Positions 11,522 to 22,777 are shown, counted from the stretch's first letter. The stretch is 64,000 bases of DNA from Prochlorococcus sp. AG-402-P18 (GCA_003216275.1 QCJC01000001.1:62001-126000), one strand, 5' to 3'. Notes: generated by a model from the letters alone, not told the origin. Translations and numbers: made by a program.

Positions 11522-12606
11522 TGCTTAAAGATCAATCTTTAAAGTTAAAATTAGGATTGGTTACGGGATTAGTTTTTTGTTCCAATTTCTTTATTGCATT
11601 ACCTGTTAGATCTGCTAGTGCACTTGCAGCTTGGGCATTAGATAGTAACGGTAGTCTTAAATTTAGAACTGTTTCTGGTGCGAAATTAGATGCTTTTTAT
11701 CAGGCATCAACTGACGATAAAGGTGAAAGGGTCTGGATTGATTTTCCTGGAGAATTAAGTCGACCTAGGATTTTAAAAGGCAATGGATCAATAAAGGAAA
11801 TTAGGTTGGGTAAACCAGCACCCGGTAAAACAAGGCTTGTTATTGAGTTTACCTCTGAAGTAGAATTAGAATCTTCAAAATTGAAACTAATTGGCATTTC
11901 TCCAAATACATGGGAGTTGAAATTTATTGGATTAGAAGGTAATTCTTTTCGTTCGATTGGTGAAGGTAGTATTTTACGAAACTCTAAAAAAAGAACTTTT
12001 GAGAAAATAAGAATTCAAGATTTAGATATTTCTTCTTTTCCATATGTTCCATATGGAAAGTATAAAGTTGTGATAGATCCAGGCCATGGTGGATCTGATC
12101 CAGGTGCTGTCGGAATAAACGGATTAAGAGAAACTGACATAGTCTTGGAAGTGTCGAAGAATGTTTCAGAATATCTAACAAAAAAAGGGGTGAAAACAAT
12201 ACTTACAAGGAAAAATGAAAGAACATTAGATTTACAACCTAGGGTTGTTAAAGCAAATAATTCAAAAGCAGATGCTTTTGTGAGTATTCATGCAAATGCA
12301 ACAAGAGGTCAACGAAGAGATGTCAACGGCTTAGAGACTTATTATTATTCAGGTTACAAAGGCTATTCTTTAGCAAAAAATATTCATAAACAAATCTTAA
12401 TTGCTTCTTCGCAAAGCCCTGATAGGGGGGTTCGTAGATCTCGCTTTTATGTAATTAGAAAAACATCTATGCCTGCGGTTCTAGTAGAAATTGGATTTGT
12501 TACTGGTATGTATGATGCAGCCTTATTACGTCAAAAAGCTTACAGAGATAAAATGTCTTTTGCGATCGCTAAGGGAATACTCAATTACCTCAAAGCATCG
12601 AATTAA
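11518..12606 (+). CDS. N-acetylmuramoyl-L-alanine amidase with N-terminal AMIN-like region
   Basis: VVIDPGHGGSDPGAVG, FVSIHANA, MPAVLVEIGFVTG; signal-like N-terminus. Confidence 0.9.
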   Translation: MMLKDQSLKLKLGLVTGLVFCSNFFIALPVRSASALAAWALDSNGSLKFRTVSGAKLDAFYQASTDDKGERVWIDFPGELSRPRILKGNGSIKEIRLGKPAPGKTRLVIEFTSEVELESSKLKLIGISPNTWELKFIGLEGNSFRSIGEGSILRNSKKRTFEKIRIQDLDISSFPYVPYGKYKVVIDPGHGGSDPGAVGINGLRETDIVLEVSKNVSEYLTKKGVKTILTRKNERTLDLQPRVVKANNSKADAFVSIHANATRGQRRDVNGLETYYYSGYKGYSLAKNIHKQILIASSQSPDRGVRRSRFYVIRKTSMPAVLVEIGFVTGMYDAALLRQKAYRDKMSFAIAKGILNYLKASN

Positions 12607-12608
12607 GT

Positions 12609-13406
12609 ATGCGCTTTGGATTATTTGATAGTGGTGTTGGAGGCTTCACGGTCTTAAAAAAAGTTGTTGAATTATGCCCTGATACTTCATTTGTATATTT
12701 AGCTGATACGGCAAGAATTCCCTACGGAGTGAAAACAGCTTATGAAATCACACAAATTGCTGAAGAAATATCATCTTGGTTTGCTAATCAGAATATCGAT
12801 GTTTTTTTGGTAGCCTGTAACACAACAAATGCAATTGCCCTTGATTTAATTAAAAATAAATTAAATGTCCCTGTCTTTGACTTAATTGAATCTGCTGCAT
12901 CAATTATCCAAGAATCTAGAGTAGGTGTTCTAGCCACCCCTTCTACTGTTAAAACAAAAGCTTATACAAATAAGATTTTAGGATTTAAGCCAAATACTTT
13001 TGTAATTGAACAAGCATGTCCTGATTTCGTTCCTATGATTGAAATGATTAAACCCAATTCAGATTTAATTAGCAATGTTGCAATTGGATATTTACGACCT
13101 CTTTTAAAGCAAAAAATTGAGTCATTAATTCTTGGTTGCAGTCACTATCCTCTAATAACTCCTTTGCTTACTGATCTGTTACCCTCTAATGTCAAGTTGA
13201 TTGATCCTGCGGAAGCTCTTTCTTTGAAATTAAAGTTATTTGTGGATTCAAAAAAAAGCAATTTTGCAAAGAAGAAACATTTTGATAATTCGAAGTTTTA
13301 TGTAACCTCTGATCCTGAAAATTTTTCCATAAGTGCCAAGCATTGGTTAAAAGTGTTTCCTGAAGTTAATCTCGTTTCGCTGCAGAAGAAGGGTTGTGTC
13401 TCTTAA
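12609..13406 (+). CDS. murI: Glutamate racemase
   Basis: FDSGVGGFTVLKKV, ACNTTNAIALD, LILGCSHYPLI. Confidence 0.95.
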   Translation: MRFGLFDSGVGGFTVLKKVVELCPDTSFVYLADTARIPYGVKTAYEITQIAEEISSWFANQNIDVFLVACNTTNAIALDLIKNKLNVPVFDLIESAASIIQESRVGVLATPSTVKTKAYTNKILGFKPNTFVIEQACPDFVPMIEMIKPNSDLISNVAIGYLRPLLKQKIESLILGCSHYPLITPLLTDLLPSNVKLIDPAEALSLKLKLFVDSKKSNFAKKKHFDNSKFYVTSDPENFSISAKHWLKVFPEVNLVSLQKKGCVS

Positions 13407-13428
13407 TATTAAAAAGTAGAGCGGTTTT

Positions 13429-14400
13429 ATGACCACAGCCACTGAAATTCTTCAACCTGTAGAACTTGATCTAGAAGCATTGCTTTCTGATCTTCGCAGC
13501 CTTATTGGTGCAGGACATCCTATTTTGCAGGCGGCTGCAGAGCATCTTTTTAGTGCAGGGGGAAAACGTTTAAGACCGGGTATTGTTCTATTAATTTCAA
13601 GAGCCTTAACCTCCGAAAAGGAGCTGCCTTTAAAACATCGAAAATTGGCTCAGATCACTGAGATGATTCACACCGCATCTCTTGTTCATGATGATGTTGT
13701 TGATGAAGCAGATACCCGAAGAGGTGTTGAAACTGTTCATAGTCGCTTTGATCCAAGGATAGCTGTCCTCGCGGGGGATTTTTTATTCGCACAAGCAAGT
13801 TGGCATTTAGCGAATCTTGAGAATTTAGATGTTGTTAAATTGTTAAGTAGAGTAATTATGGATTTAGCCGAAGGTGAAATAAAACAGGGCCTTAATAAAT
13901 TTGACGCAAGTCAATCTTTTGAAAGTTATTTAGAAAAAAGTTATTGTAAAACAGCCTCTCTAATAGCTAATAGCTCCAAGGCTATTGGTGTTTTATCTGA
14001 TGTTGATCAAGAGAGTTTGAAATCACTTTATTTTTTTGGAAGGCAATTAGGATTAGCTTTCCAAGTCGTTGATGATATTCTTGATTTTACAGGTAATGAT
14101 GAGCAATTAGGTAAGCCTGCGGCCAGCGATCTCCAGAGCGGTTATCTTACTGCACCTGTTTTTTATGCATTGGAAGAGAATCCAGCTCTTAGTAAATTGA
14201 TTAATGGTAAATTCTTGAAAAAAGACGATCTTGATAAGGCTTTATCTCTCGTTAGAGATTCAAGTGCAATAAAGAGATCAAGAGAATTAGCCGAAAAATT
14301 TGCATGTGAGTCGAAAGATTCAATTTCTTGGTTACCTGATTCCCCATCCAAAAAAGCATTGCTTGAATTGCCAGAGTTTGTCATCAGCAGGCTTTATTAA
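13429..14400 (+). CDS. sds: Long-chain (solanesyl-type) prenyl diphosphate synthase
   Basis: SLVHDDVVDEADTRRG (FARM), VVDDILDFTG (SARM). Confidence 0.9.
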   Translation: MTTATEILQPVELDLEALLSDLRSLIGAGHPILQAAAEHLFSAGGKRLRPGIVLLISRALTSEKELPLKHRKLAQITEMIHTASLVHDDVVDEADTRRGVETVHSRFDPRIAVLAGDFLFAQASWHLANLENLDVVKLLSRVIMDLAEGEIKQGLNKFDASQSFESYLEKSYCKTASLIANSSKAIGVLSDVDQESLKSLYFFGRQLGLAFQVVDDILDFTGNDEQLGKPAASDLQSGYLTAPVFYALEENPALSKLINGKFLKKDDLDKALSLVRDSSAIKRSRELAEKFACESKDSISWLPDSPSKKALLELPEFVISRLY

Positions 14401-15082
14401 TTCGATAATCATTTATCATTTGTTCAATTTCTTTTAAATGACTGATTTTCTTTAAATTTTGGTCTTGTTCAAAAAATTCTTTTTTCTCTTGTTGATTACT
14501 ATCTTTTTTTAAATATAAAACAAAACAGCCTGCCTTAAGGGCTGAAGATACTCCGGAAATTGAATCCTCAACTGCCCAGCATTCTTGAGGAGCAATATTT
14601 AACTTTTCAGCAGCTAAAAGATATGGATCTGGAGCAGGCTTCCCTTGATTTAGTAATTTATCATCACCAAGAACCTTTATTGAAAATAGATTCATCCATT
14701 TATGATGCGAAGTTTTTATTTTGAGAGATTCATTGCTGCTACTAGTTACTAATGCCATTGGAATATTATTTTTATGACACCTTTTGATCAAATTCTCACT
14801 ACCTGGCATTGCTTCCGCAGTACTGATTAGTCGTCTTGATATTGGCTTATGTAGGCTTAGAAAATCTTCTATTTTTACCGTCTTGGGAATCAATTCAATA
14901 AGTTCATTCGCACAATCAATTCTTCTTTTACCTCTCAAGAGTTTTAATTGGTCATAAGTTAGATTTAAGCCAAAAAGCGCTGCAGTTTCTTTCCATGCCT
15001 CACCGTGTAAGGGTTCTGAGTCAATTAGAACACCATCAAGATCGAATAAAAATGCTTTAGGAAGGTTACAATCTTTTTTCAT
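14384..15082 (-). CDS. HAD-superfamily hydrolase, beta-phosphoglucomutase-like
   Basis: FDLDGVLIDSEPLH, VTSSSNESL, GKPAPDPYLLAAEKLN, VEDSISGVSSALKAGC. Confidence 0.88.
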   Translation of the reverse strand: MKKDCNLPKAFLFDLDGVLIDSEPLHGEAWKETAALFGLNLTYDQLKLLRGKRRIDCANELIELIPKTVKIEDFLSLHKPISRRLISTAEAMPGSENLIKRCHKNNIPMALVTSSSNESLKIKTSHHKWMNLFSIKVLGDDKLLNQGKPAPDPYLLAAEKLNIAPQECWAVEDSISGVSSALKAGCFVLYLKKDSNQQEKKEFFEQDQNLKKISHLKEIEQMINDYRINKAC

Positions 15083-15174
15083 TATGAATTTGTTTTAAAT
15101 AAGAGTTTCACTATTCAAGCCTTTTGATCAGAAATAGCTTGAATGAAATCAATGAAAAGTTGTTTTTATCTTTC

Positions 15175-17151
15175 ATGAATTCAGACAATTCTAACTCTAT
15201 TGAGTCTGTTCTTCAGGAGCAGCGAGTTTTCTCTCCATCTGATGACTTTGCTAGCAAAAGCAGAATCTCTTCTTTTTCTAGATATCTAGAAATGTCAGAG
15301 ATGGCTAAATCAGATCCAAATAAGTTTTGGGGTGATGCCGCTAGAGAAGAATTACACTGGTTTAAATGTTTTGAGAAAGTACTTGATTGGTCTAACCCGC
15401 CATTTGCTAAATGGTTTGATGGAGGGAAAACAAATATTTCCTTTAACTGTTTAGATCGTCATTTAAGTAGTTCAATAGCTGACAAAGTCGCCTTGATTTG
15501 GGAAGGCGAGCCAGGAGATCAAAAAAAATATACCTACAAACAACTACATAAAGAAGTTTGTAAAGCAGCTAATGCACTCAAATCTATAGGTATTGGTAAA
15601 GGAGATCTTGTAGCTTTGTATATGCCTATGGTGCCAGAGGCTGCAATTGCAATGCTTGCTTGTGCAAGGATCGGCGCACCACATTCAGTGGTTTTTGGTG
15701 GTTTTTCTTCTGAGGCTCTTAGAGATCGATTGATTAACGGAGAAGCTAAGGCAATAATTACAGCTGATGGTGGTTTTAGAAAAGATAAAGTAATTCCTCT
15801 CAAAGATGCTGTGGACTGTGCATTGGAAGGTGACTCTTGCCCAAATGTCGAATCTGTTTTAGTTGTTCAAAGAACAAAAAAAACTATTGCTATGGATAAG
15901 GGAAGAGATTATTGGTGGCATGAAATTGTAGATAGTCAATCTGAAGAATGTTTGTCGGAAGAAATGGATAGTGAGGATTGTTTATTCGTTTTGTATACCT
16001 CTGGCTCTACAGGCAAGCCCAAAGGAGTAGTTCATACAACAGCTGGTTATAATCTTTGGTCTCATTTAACTTTTAAATGGATTTTTGATATTCGTGAAAA
16101 TGATGTTTATTGGTGCACCGCTGACGTTGGCTGGATAACAGGTCATAGTTATATCGTTTATGGTCCATTATCTAACGGAGCAACTACTGTTATGTATGAA
16201 GGAGTTCCGAGACCGTCAAAGCCAGGAGCTTTTTGGGATGTAATTCAGAAGCATAAAATATCAATATTTTATACTGCTCCAACTGCGATTAGAGCCTTTA
16301 TGAAAACGGGGAAAGAGATTCCTGATCAATACGATTTATCTAGCTTGAGACTTTTAGGAACTGTTGGAGAGCCAATTAATCCAGAGGCTTGGATCTGGTA
16401 TCGAGATGTTATTGGGGGAGGGAAATGCCCAATAGTTGATACTTGGTGGCAAACAGAAACTGGAGGAGTAATGATTAGCCCACTTCCAGGAGCAACCCCA
16501 ACCAAGCCAGGATCAGCAACTTTCCCATTGCCTGGGATTGAAGCTGATGTAGTCAATTCAGATGGCGAGTCTGTACCTGATAATGAAGGTGGGTATCTGG
16601 TAGTTAAAAGACCATGGCCTGGAATGATGAGAAATGTTTATGGAGATGAAAAAAGATTTAGAGAGAGTTATTGGGAGTATTTGAAACCTACGGATAATAA
16701 ATATATTTATTTTGCAGGAGATGGAGCCCGAAGAGATGAAGAGGGATATTTTTGGGTTATGGGTCGAGTTGATGATGTTATAAATGTCTCTGGTCATAGG
16801 CTTGGAACAATGGAAATAGAGTCAGCTTTAGTTAGCCATGAGTCAGTTTCAGAGGCAGCAGTTGTAGGTAGACCTGATGATTTGAAGGGTGAATCGATCG
16901 TAGCCTTTGTTACATTAAAAACAGGAGCAGAAGCAAATAAAAATATTGACGCACAATTAAAAAAACATGTTGTGAATGAAATAGGTCCTATTGCCAAACC
17001 AGATGAAATTAAGTTTACTGATGCTCTCCCTAAAACAAGAAGTGGAAAAATAATGCGTAGGATCTTGCGAGCATTGGCTTCTGGTGATGAAATAAGTGGT
17101 GATACAAGTACTCTCGAGGATAGATCAGTTTTAGATAAACTAAGAAATTGA
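15175..17151 (+). CDS. acs: Acetyl-CoA synthetase (track ORF starts at 15124; ATG at 15175 preferred)
   Basis: [49 protein letters not shown]. Confidence 0.95.
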   Translation: MNSDNSNSIESVLQEQRVFSPSDDFASKSRISSFSRYLEMSEMAKSDPNKFWGDAAREELHWFKCFEKVLDWSNPPFAKWFDGGKTNISFNCLDRHLSSSIADKVALIWEGEPGDQKKYTYKQLHKEVCKAANALKSIGIGKGDLVALYMPMVPEAAIAMLACARIGAPHSVVFGGFSSEALRDRLINGEAKAIITADGGFRKDKVIPLKDAVDCALEGDSCPNVESVLVVQRTKKTIAMDKGRDYWWHEIVDSQSEECLSEEMDSEDCLFVLYTSGSTGKPKGVVHTTAGYNLWSHLTFKWIFDIRENDVYWCTADVGWITGHSYIVYGPLSNGATTVMYEGVPRPSKPGAFWDVIQKHKISIFYTAPTAIRAFMKTGKEIPDQYDLSSLRLLGTVGEPINPEAWIWYRDVIGGGKCPIVDTWWQTETGGVMISPLPGATPTKPGSATFPLPGIEADVVNSDGESVPDNEGGYLVVKRPWPGMMRNVYGDEKRFRESYWEYLKPTDNKYIYFAGDGARRDEEGYFWVMGRVDDVINVSGHRLGTMEIESALVSHESVSEAAVVGRPDDLKGESIVAFVTLKTGAEANKNIDAQLKKHVVNEIGPIAKPDEIKFTDALPKTRSGKIMRRILRALASGDEISGDTSTLEDRSVLDKLRN

Positions 17152-17153
17152 TG

Positions 17154-17879
17154 TTAGATTTTCCAATTCATTATTTTATCGACTATAAAATCAATTTTTT
17201 TGTATTTTAAAGAACTTTGTAAATTGGATTTTAGTAACTTTCCTTTTAGCCCAAGGCTTACTGGGGTTAGATGATTACCATCGAGTTGAATAATCTCAGA
17301 TTTATCAGAAGCTCTCTCTCCTAATGATTTAAGTAATAAATCATTTTGATCTAGATTATCATTTTTAAATTTTATTAATAGATTATTTCTTTGCTCATAG
17401 TGTTCTTTTATAAGATTTAATGTCTCGCTAGGACTGGGACTAAATTCAGTTTGAAAGTTTAACCTTTGTGACATCTTCCTAAGCATAGGTATAGATTTAC
17501 CTGCCTTGAAATTATTAAAGCTTATAGCTACTAAACCATTACAATTTCTACCTCCATCCGGTGCTAGTAAATGTAATTTACATCCAAGACTATGACCCAA
17601 TCTTATTGACCTTGGGATTAAGCCCACTCTTCTTTCAATAATCTTTCGAGATAGATGGAATTGTTTCCAGGCATGATTCGCTTGAGTTTGATGATCAAAG
17701 TTTGGGATATAGCTCCATGAATGTACTGCAAAATTTTTATGTAAAAGTCCTAAAATAAGTCTTTTGTATGTAACCTCTGGCTTTATTGAAATATAACTAC
17801 CTCCAATTATTTCTATAAGGCCTACTGGTCTCGATGGCCATTGGCAAACAACATCACTTATTCGTCTAATATTGGTCAT
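17154..17879 (-). CDS. DUF1350-like alpha/beta hydrolase family protein
   Basis: VGLIEIIGGSYISIKPEVTYKRLI...GHSLGCKLHLL resembles the cyanobacterial DUF1350 family. Confidence 0.65.
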   Translation of the reverse strand: MTNIRRISDVVCQWPSRPVGLIEIIGGSYISIKPEVTYKRLILGLLHKNFAVHSWSYIPNFDHQTQANHAWKQFHLSRKIIERRVGLIPRSIRLGHSLGCKLHLLAPDGGRNCNGLVAISFNNFKAGKSIPMLRKMSQRLNFQTEFSPSPSETLNLIKEHYEQRNNLLIKFKNDNLDQNDLLLKSLGERASDKSEIIQLDGNHLTPVSLGLKGKLLKSNLQSSLKYKKIDFIVDKIMNWKI

Positions 17880-18004
17880 TGATGAATCACACTCTCTGAA
17901 AAGAGAAATAGAAAATGATTATAAATATAAGTGTCTTGTATTTATAATGTTCTACTAATTTTTTATTCAACTCTGTTTTTTTGATGATAATGGAATCATG
18001 ACTA

Positions 18005-18862
18005 ATGAATTTTGATGTGAAAGAAGAGCAAAATCATGAGAAAGAGAGTCATCAGCTTAACTTTCTAAATGGAACAACTAAAGAAACTGCCAATGAAAAA
18101 GCGGAAGGTTCAGGAGTGAAAAGCTTACCCAAGTCCAACGAAAAATCAGTTGAAATCTTAAAGAAACATTACTCACCTATGAATTTATTGATTTTGGATA
18201 CGGAGACTACTGGTCTTGACAATGAAAATGATGATTGTATTGAAGTTGGTTCCATACTCTTTAATGTCAAAAGTCGATCGGTTTTAGCACAGCAATCTTT
18301 TCTTTTACCAGTTGAAGAAAACAACGCAGAAAAAATAAATAATATTCCCGCGGGAATAACTAGATTGCCTCAGCCACTTTCCCAAGCAATAAAATATTTT
18401 GAATCTTTAGTTCAAGAATCTGATGTTGTCGTTGCTCATAATGCGGAATTTGATAAGAAATGGTTTGGTATTAATAAATTGCCTCAGATAAAGAAACAAT
18501 GGATTTGTTCTATGGATGATATAACTTGGCCAGCTGATAGACAATTGAAGAGTCGCCCTTCAGTAATTGATTTAGCCCTGGCATATGGGGTTCCCGTGTG
18601 GAGTGCACATAGAGCTTTGACTGATTGCATCTATTTAGCAGAGGTCTTTAAACGATGTAATGAACTAGAACAGCTTTTGATTAGAGCTCTTGAACCAAAA
18701 ATACTTTTCCGTGCTGAGATCTCTTATGAAGAGAGACACTTGGCTAAAAATGCTGGATTCAGATGGAATGATGATATTAAGAATGCTTGGTCAAGAAAAA
18801 TGAGTCGAAGAGATTTAAAGAAATTAGAGTTTCCTGTACGAGAGGTTGATTCTCATAAATGA
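18005..18862 (+). CDS. DEDDh 3'-5' exonuclease (DnaQ/epsilon-like) with a C-terminal DUF5710-like segment
   Basis: LLILDTETTGLDNENDDCIEVGSILF, VVAHNAEFDKKWF, HRALTDC; C-terminal YEERHLAKNAGFRWNDDIKNAWSRKM. Confidence 0.82.
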   Translation: MNFDVKEEQNHEKESHQLNFLNGTTKETANEKAEGSGVKSLPKSNEKSVEILKKHYSPMNLLILDTETTGLDNENDDCIEVGSILFNVKSRSVLAQQSFLLPVEENNAEKINNIPAGITRLPQPLSQAIKYFESLVQESDVVVAHNAEFDKKWFGINKLPQIKKQWICSMDDITWPADRQLKSRPSVIDLALAYGVPVWSAHRALTDCIYLAEVFKRCNELEQLLIRALEPKILFRAEISYEERHLAKNAGFRWNDDIKNAWSRKMSRRDLKKLEFPVREVDSHK

Positions 18863-18955
18863 GGTTGATTTTCATAAAGTACTCATTTCAATTCTAGGCT
18901 ATATATTTAATGTATTAGGTAATAGGTTTTCTAGAGCTTTCTCAATGAATGATTT

Positions 18956-19243
18956 ATGAGAAAATATTTAACCAAGAAAAATATAGTCAGCCAATTTCCT
19001 CTTGCTAGAAGTAAGACTGATGGTAATGAATTGAAAAAGCGTCTAAGACAATGGCAGCATTCTAGAAGTTGGGCTCGTTTAATTTGTGAAGCTGAAAAAA
19101 TGTGGAGTCTTGAATCAAGAGAATTAAAAAGACTTGGAGCTATGGAATTAATTCAACTACAAAATGAAATGCCCTTTAATGTGAGAAGAAGAGTGAATTT
19201 TTGGCTGGTTAGATATTCAGGTGCTACTCGATTTGAAGATTAA
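18956..19243 (+). CDS. Conserved hypothetical small basic protein
   Basis: Uninterrupted 95-aa ORF filling the gap between the exonuclease gene and hisS. Confidence 0.6.
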   Translation: MRKYLTKKNIVSQFPLARSKTDGNELKKRLRQWQHSRSWARLICEAEKMWSLESRELKRLGAMELIQLQNEMPFNVRRRVNFWLVRYSGATRFED

Positions 19244-19380
19244 GGACTAAACTTAGGAAGATTCTAGAGTAAGCTATTCTAATTTTATTTTGAAAAAAAT
19301 TGATGATCCAAGTATTGATTTGCAAGTTTACGTAAACAATTACTATTGAACAAATAACAAATAATTTTGCTGAAGCTACT

Positions 19381-20652
19381 TTGACAAATCTCAAGAATTT
19401 AAGAGGAATGGTAGATCTTCTGCCAGCCCAGACCCTTGGCTGGCAGAAGGTTGAAACAATTGCGCTAGAACATTTTAGCCGAGCTGGGCTACAAGAAATT
19501 AGAACTCCGATTATTGAACAAACTGAATTATTTTTAAGGGGTATTGGCGAAAATACAGATGTTGTTGGAAAAGAAATGTATAACTTTGATGATAGAGGAG
19601 GTCGTCCTTGCACCCTTAGACCTGAAGGTACAGCTTCTGTCGCAAGGGCAATACTTCAGCATGGATTATTAAATAATGGATCTCAAAGGCTTTGGTATAG
19701 AGGACCAATGTTTCGTTATGAGCGTCCACAAGCAGGAAGACAAAGACAGTTTCATCAGATAGGAGTTGAATTTGTTGGATTCGCCTCCGTTATGAGTGAT
19801 GCTGAGGTTATTTCAATTGCTTGGGAATTCTTAAAGGAAGTTGGCTTATCTGATTTGACTTTAGAAATTAATAGTCTTGGAAGCAATGAAGACCGAAATA
19901 TATTCAAAGAAAAGTTGAAAGATTGGTTAAATCAGAGATTTGATTTTTTGGATGAAGATTCTCAGAGAAGAATTAATGTTAATCCTTTGAGAATATTAGA
20001 TAGTAAAAATACTTCTACAAAAGAACTTTTATGTGAAGCCCCTTCTTTAAATGATTTTTTATCTAAGAAGAGTAAAACTAGATTTAATTATTTACAGGAG
20101 TTACTAGATAATCTAAATATTCCATATAAAATAAATAATAAATTGGTACGAGGACTTGATTATTATTCTCATACCGCTTTTGAAATAACAAGCGAGCATC
20201 TTGGATCTCAGGCAACAGTATGCGGAGGAGGCCGTTACGATGGTTTGTTAAGTGAATTGGGAGGACCTATAACACCTTCAATTGGATGGGCTATTGGAAT
20301 GGAGAGATTAATAATTCTTGCTGGAGATAAAATTCTTCAATCAAAATCCCCAGATGTTTATGTGATTCATAAAGGTGAAAAAGCTGAACAACTTGCTTTG
20401 AATATTACTTGTCAGTTAAGGTCAGCAAACTTAACTACTGAATTAGACTATTCGGGCTCATCTTTTTCTAAACAATTCAAACGAGCAGATAAAAGTTTGG
20501 CTAGATGGGCAATAATTATAGGTGAGGATGAGGTTTCAAAAGGTCAATTATTGATGAAAAAATTAAGAGACAATGAAAATAAAGAGGGTAGAGAGGAATA
20601 TATTTTTTTAATCGAGGATCTAAATCAGATAATAAACCAATTGATTGATTAA
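19381..20652 (+). CDS. hisS: Histidyl-tRNA synthetase (TTG start in track)
   Basis: [59 protein letters not shown]. Confidence 0.95.
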   Translation: MTNLKNLRGMVDLLPAQTLGWQKVETIALEHFSRAGLQEIRTPIIEQTELFLRGIGENTDVVGKEMYNFDDRGGRPCTLRPEGTASVARAILQHGLLNNGSQRLWYRGPMFRYERPQAGRQRQFHQIGVEFVGFASVMSDAEVISIAWEFLKEVGLSDLTLEINSLGSNEDRNIFKEKLKDWLNQRFDFLDEDSQRRINVNPLRILDSKNTSTKELLCEAPSLNDFLSKKSKTRFNYLQELLDNLNIPYKINNKLVRGLDYYSHTAFEITSEHLGSQATVCGGGRYDGLLSELGGPITPSIGWAIGMERLIILAGDKILQSKSPDVYVIHKGEKAEQLALNITCQLRSANLTTELDYSGSSFSKQFKRADKSLARWAIIIGEDEVSKGQLLMKKLRDNENKEGREEYIFLIEDLNQIINQLID

Positions 20653-20667
20653 TTAATTTTTTTTATA

Positions 20668-22071
20668 ATGAGCTCTATGAAGATCCAAAAAATTTGTTGT
20701 ATTGGTGCTGGGTATGTTGGTGGTCCAACCATGTCTGTTATTGCAGATAAGTGTCCTGATTTAGAAGTTAGGGTAGTTGATATAAACAAAGAAAGAATTG
20801 CTGCATGGAATGATAAAGATCTCAACAAGTTACCAATATTTGAACCTGGATTAGATCAGATAATTTCTAGAACAAGAGGACGAAACCTTTTCTTTAGTTC
20901 CGAAATGGAAAAGTCAATCTCTGAAGCAGATATGATTTTTATATCAGTTAATACTCCAACAAAAACAAAAGGTCTTGGAGCAGGTCAAGCAAGTGACCTT
21001 AGTTGGGTAGAAGCTAGTGCAAGGCAAGTAGCTAAATTTGCAAATGGGCACACAATAGTAATAGAAAAGAGTACTCTTCCAGTTCGTACTGCACAAGCAA
21101 TAAAAGAGATACTTAAGACAACTAATAGAGAGAATCAAAAGAATGAGATTTCTAAAACTTTTTCCGTTTTATCTAATCCAGAATTTTTGGCTGAAGGTAC
21201 TGCAATAAATGATTTAGAACAGCCCGATAGAGTCTTAATAGGTGGAGAAGATCCTGACTCTGTAAGTGACTTAGTAAATATTTATTTGAACTGGGTTCCT
21301 CGCGAAAAGATAATTTGTACGAATCTATGGAGTAGTGAGCTTTCAAAATTAGCTGCTAATGCCTTTTTAGCTCAGCGTATTAGTTCCATCAATTCGATTT
21401 CAGCCTTTTGTGAAGCTACAGGTGCCAACATTCAAGAAGTTGCAAAGGCAATAGGAACAGATAAAAGAATAGGGAATAAATTCCTAAATCCAGGACCGGG
21501 CTTTGGGGGAAGTTGTTTTAAAAAGGACATATTAAATTTAGTTTATTTAAGTGAGTATTTTGGATTACCTGAGGTAGCCAATTACTGGAATCAAGTAGTT
21601 GTACTAAACACATGGCAGCAAGATAGGATTTATAAAATTGTCCTTCAAAAGCTTTTTGGTACGGTTAATGGAAAACGAATAGCAATACTTGGTTTTTCAT
21701 TTAAGGCAAATACAAATGATACGCGTGAGTCTCCTGCTATAAGGATTTCTAGTGACTTACTAGAGGAAGGTGCCGTGATATCAATTTATGATCCTAAGGT
21801 TTCATTTGAGAAAGTAAAGGAAGATTTTGAAAAACTTTCCTTTGATAATCATGGTTCCTGGCATATGGTGAATTCAATTGAAGATGCATTGAAAAATGCT
21901 GACGCGGTTTTAATTCTCACTGCATGGGAAGAATTCTTTGGACTAGATTGGAATTATTTTGCCTCTTTGATGAGAACTCCGGCTTGGGTTTTTGATACGA
22001 GATCAGTTGTTAATCGAGAAGAAATAAAAAATACAGGTCTAAACCTATGGAAATTGGGAGAAGGAAGTTGA
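20668..22071 (+). CDS. ugd: UDP-glucose 6-dehydrogenase, eukaryote-like class
   Basis: KICCIGAGYVGGPTMSVIADKCP, FISVNTPTKTKGLGAGQASDL, NPGPGFGGSCFKKDILNLVYL, GFSFKANTNDTRESPAI. Confidence 0.93.
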   Translation: MSSMKIQKICCIGAGYVGGPTMSVIADKCPDLEVRVVDINKERIAAWNDKDLNKLPIFEPGLDQIISRTRGRNLFFSSEMEKSISEADMIFISVNTPTKTKGLGAGQASDLSWVEASARQVAKFANGHTIVIEKSTLPVRTAQAIKEILKTTNRENQKNEISKTFSVLSNPEFLAEGTAINDLEQPDRVLIGGEDPDSVSDLVNIYLNWVPREKIICTNLWSSELSKLAANAFLAQRISSINSISAFCEATGANIQEVAKAIGTDKRIGNKFLNPGPGFGGSCFKKDILNLVYLSEYFGLPEVANYWNQVVVLNTWQQDRIYKIVLQKLFGTVNGKRIAILGFSFKANTNDTRESPAIRISSDLLEEGAVISIYDPKVSFEKVKEDFEKLSFDNHGSWHMVNSIEDALKNADAVLILTAWEEFFGLDWNYFASLMRTPAWVFDTRSVVNREEIKNTGLNLWKLGEGS

Positions 22072-22111
22072 AAGTGATTAATTAAAACAATTTATAACGC
22101 TATAATAAAGC

Positions 22112-22357
22112 TTGGTTAATAATTTAATTTTTACAAATTTATTTTCTCTACAAATGTTATTTCAATTTAAATTCAAAAGAAAGAAAAATACTCAAGAAAA
22201 AAGTAAATCTAAACTTAATATGAATGATTGGATGGAATTAACTAAAGAAGAAAGACTGGAAATTGATTCTAATGAAAAGAATGAATCAATGAGAAATAAA
22301 AAGGAATTATTGAAAACTATTAGGGAAGAATATATGAAAATAAAGAATAAAAAATAA
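22112..22357 (+). CDS. Hypothetical small charged protein (true start may be internal)
   Basis: ORF only; Lys/Glu-rich C-terminal helix MNDWMELTKEERLEIDSNEKNE. Confidence 0.45.
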   Translation: MVNNLIFTNLFSLQMLFQFKFKRKKNTQEKSKSKLNMNDWMELTKEERLEIDSNEKNESMRNKKELLKTIREEYMKIKNKK

Positions 22358-22429
22358 ACAATGGTTAATAATATTAATCGTAATTATTAGTAAATTTAAT
22401 CTAAAGAAAATAAAGAAGCAAGTCATTAA

Positions 22430-22777
22430 ATGAATTCAGAGAATTGGCCTCCAATCAAAGCTTGGACTAGTAAGTTCAGTATTAAAGGTCAAAGATATTT
22501 TGTTGCAATAAACTATGGTGGAAATCTTCGAGATAGATGGGTGATTTTGATTTCGGTACTTGATTCAAATGTAATATTAGATGTTTCTTGGATCCAATTG
22601 CTTGATCAATCTAAATGGAGTTCTGGTTGGGACGAAAATAAACCGCCATCAACTACTAGAAGCATAGATATTCCAAATGATTTAAAGATAAGTATTTATA
22701 ATCAGCCTTCTAGAGATTCCGGTTTGACTATACCGATAACTAAAGGAACGATTAGACCTTGGTTTAGCAATGGCTAA
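22430..22777 (+). CDS. Hypothetical protein
   Basis: 115-aa ORF with Trp-rich globular-looking sequence; no overlap with other ORFs. Confidence 0.55.
   Translation: MNSENWPPIKAWTSKFSIKGQRYFVAINYGGNLRDRWVILISVLDSNVILDVSWIQLLDQSKWSSGWDENKPPSTTRSIDIPNDLKISIYNQPSRDSGLTIPITKGTIRPWFSNG

Noticed and set aside
15534-16997. Minus-strand ORFs opposite acs
   Set aside because: Antisense to acs; no independent motifs.
19224-19613. Minus-strand 129-aa ORF near the hisS 5' end
   Set aside because: Mostly antisense to hisS; the extra part is low-complexity hydrophobic sequence.
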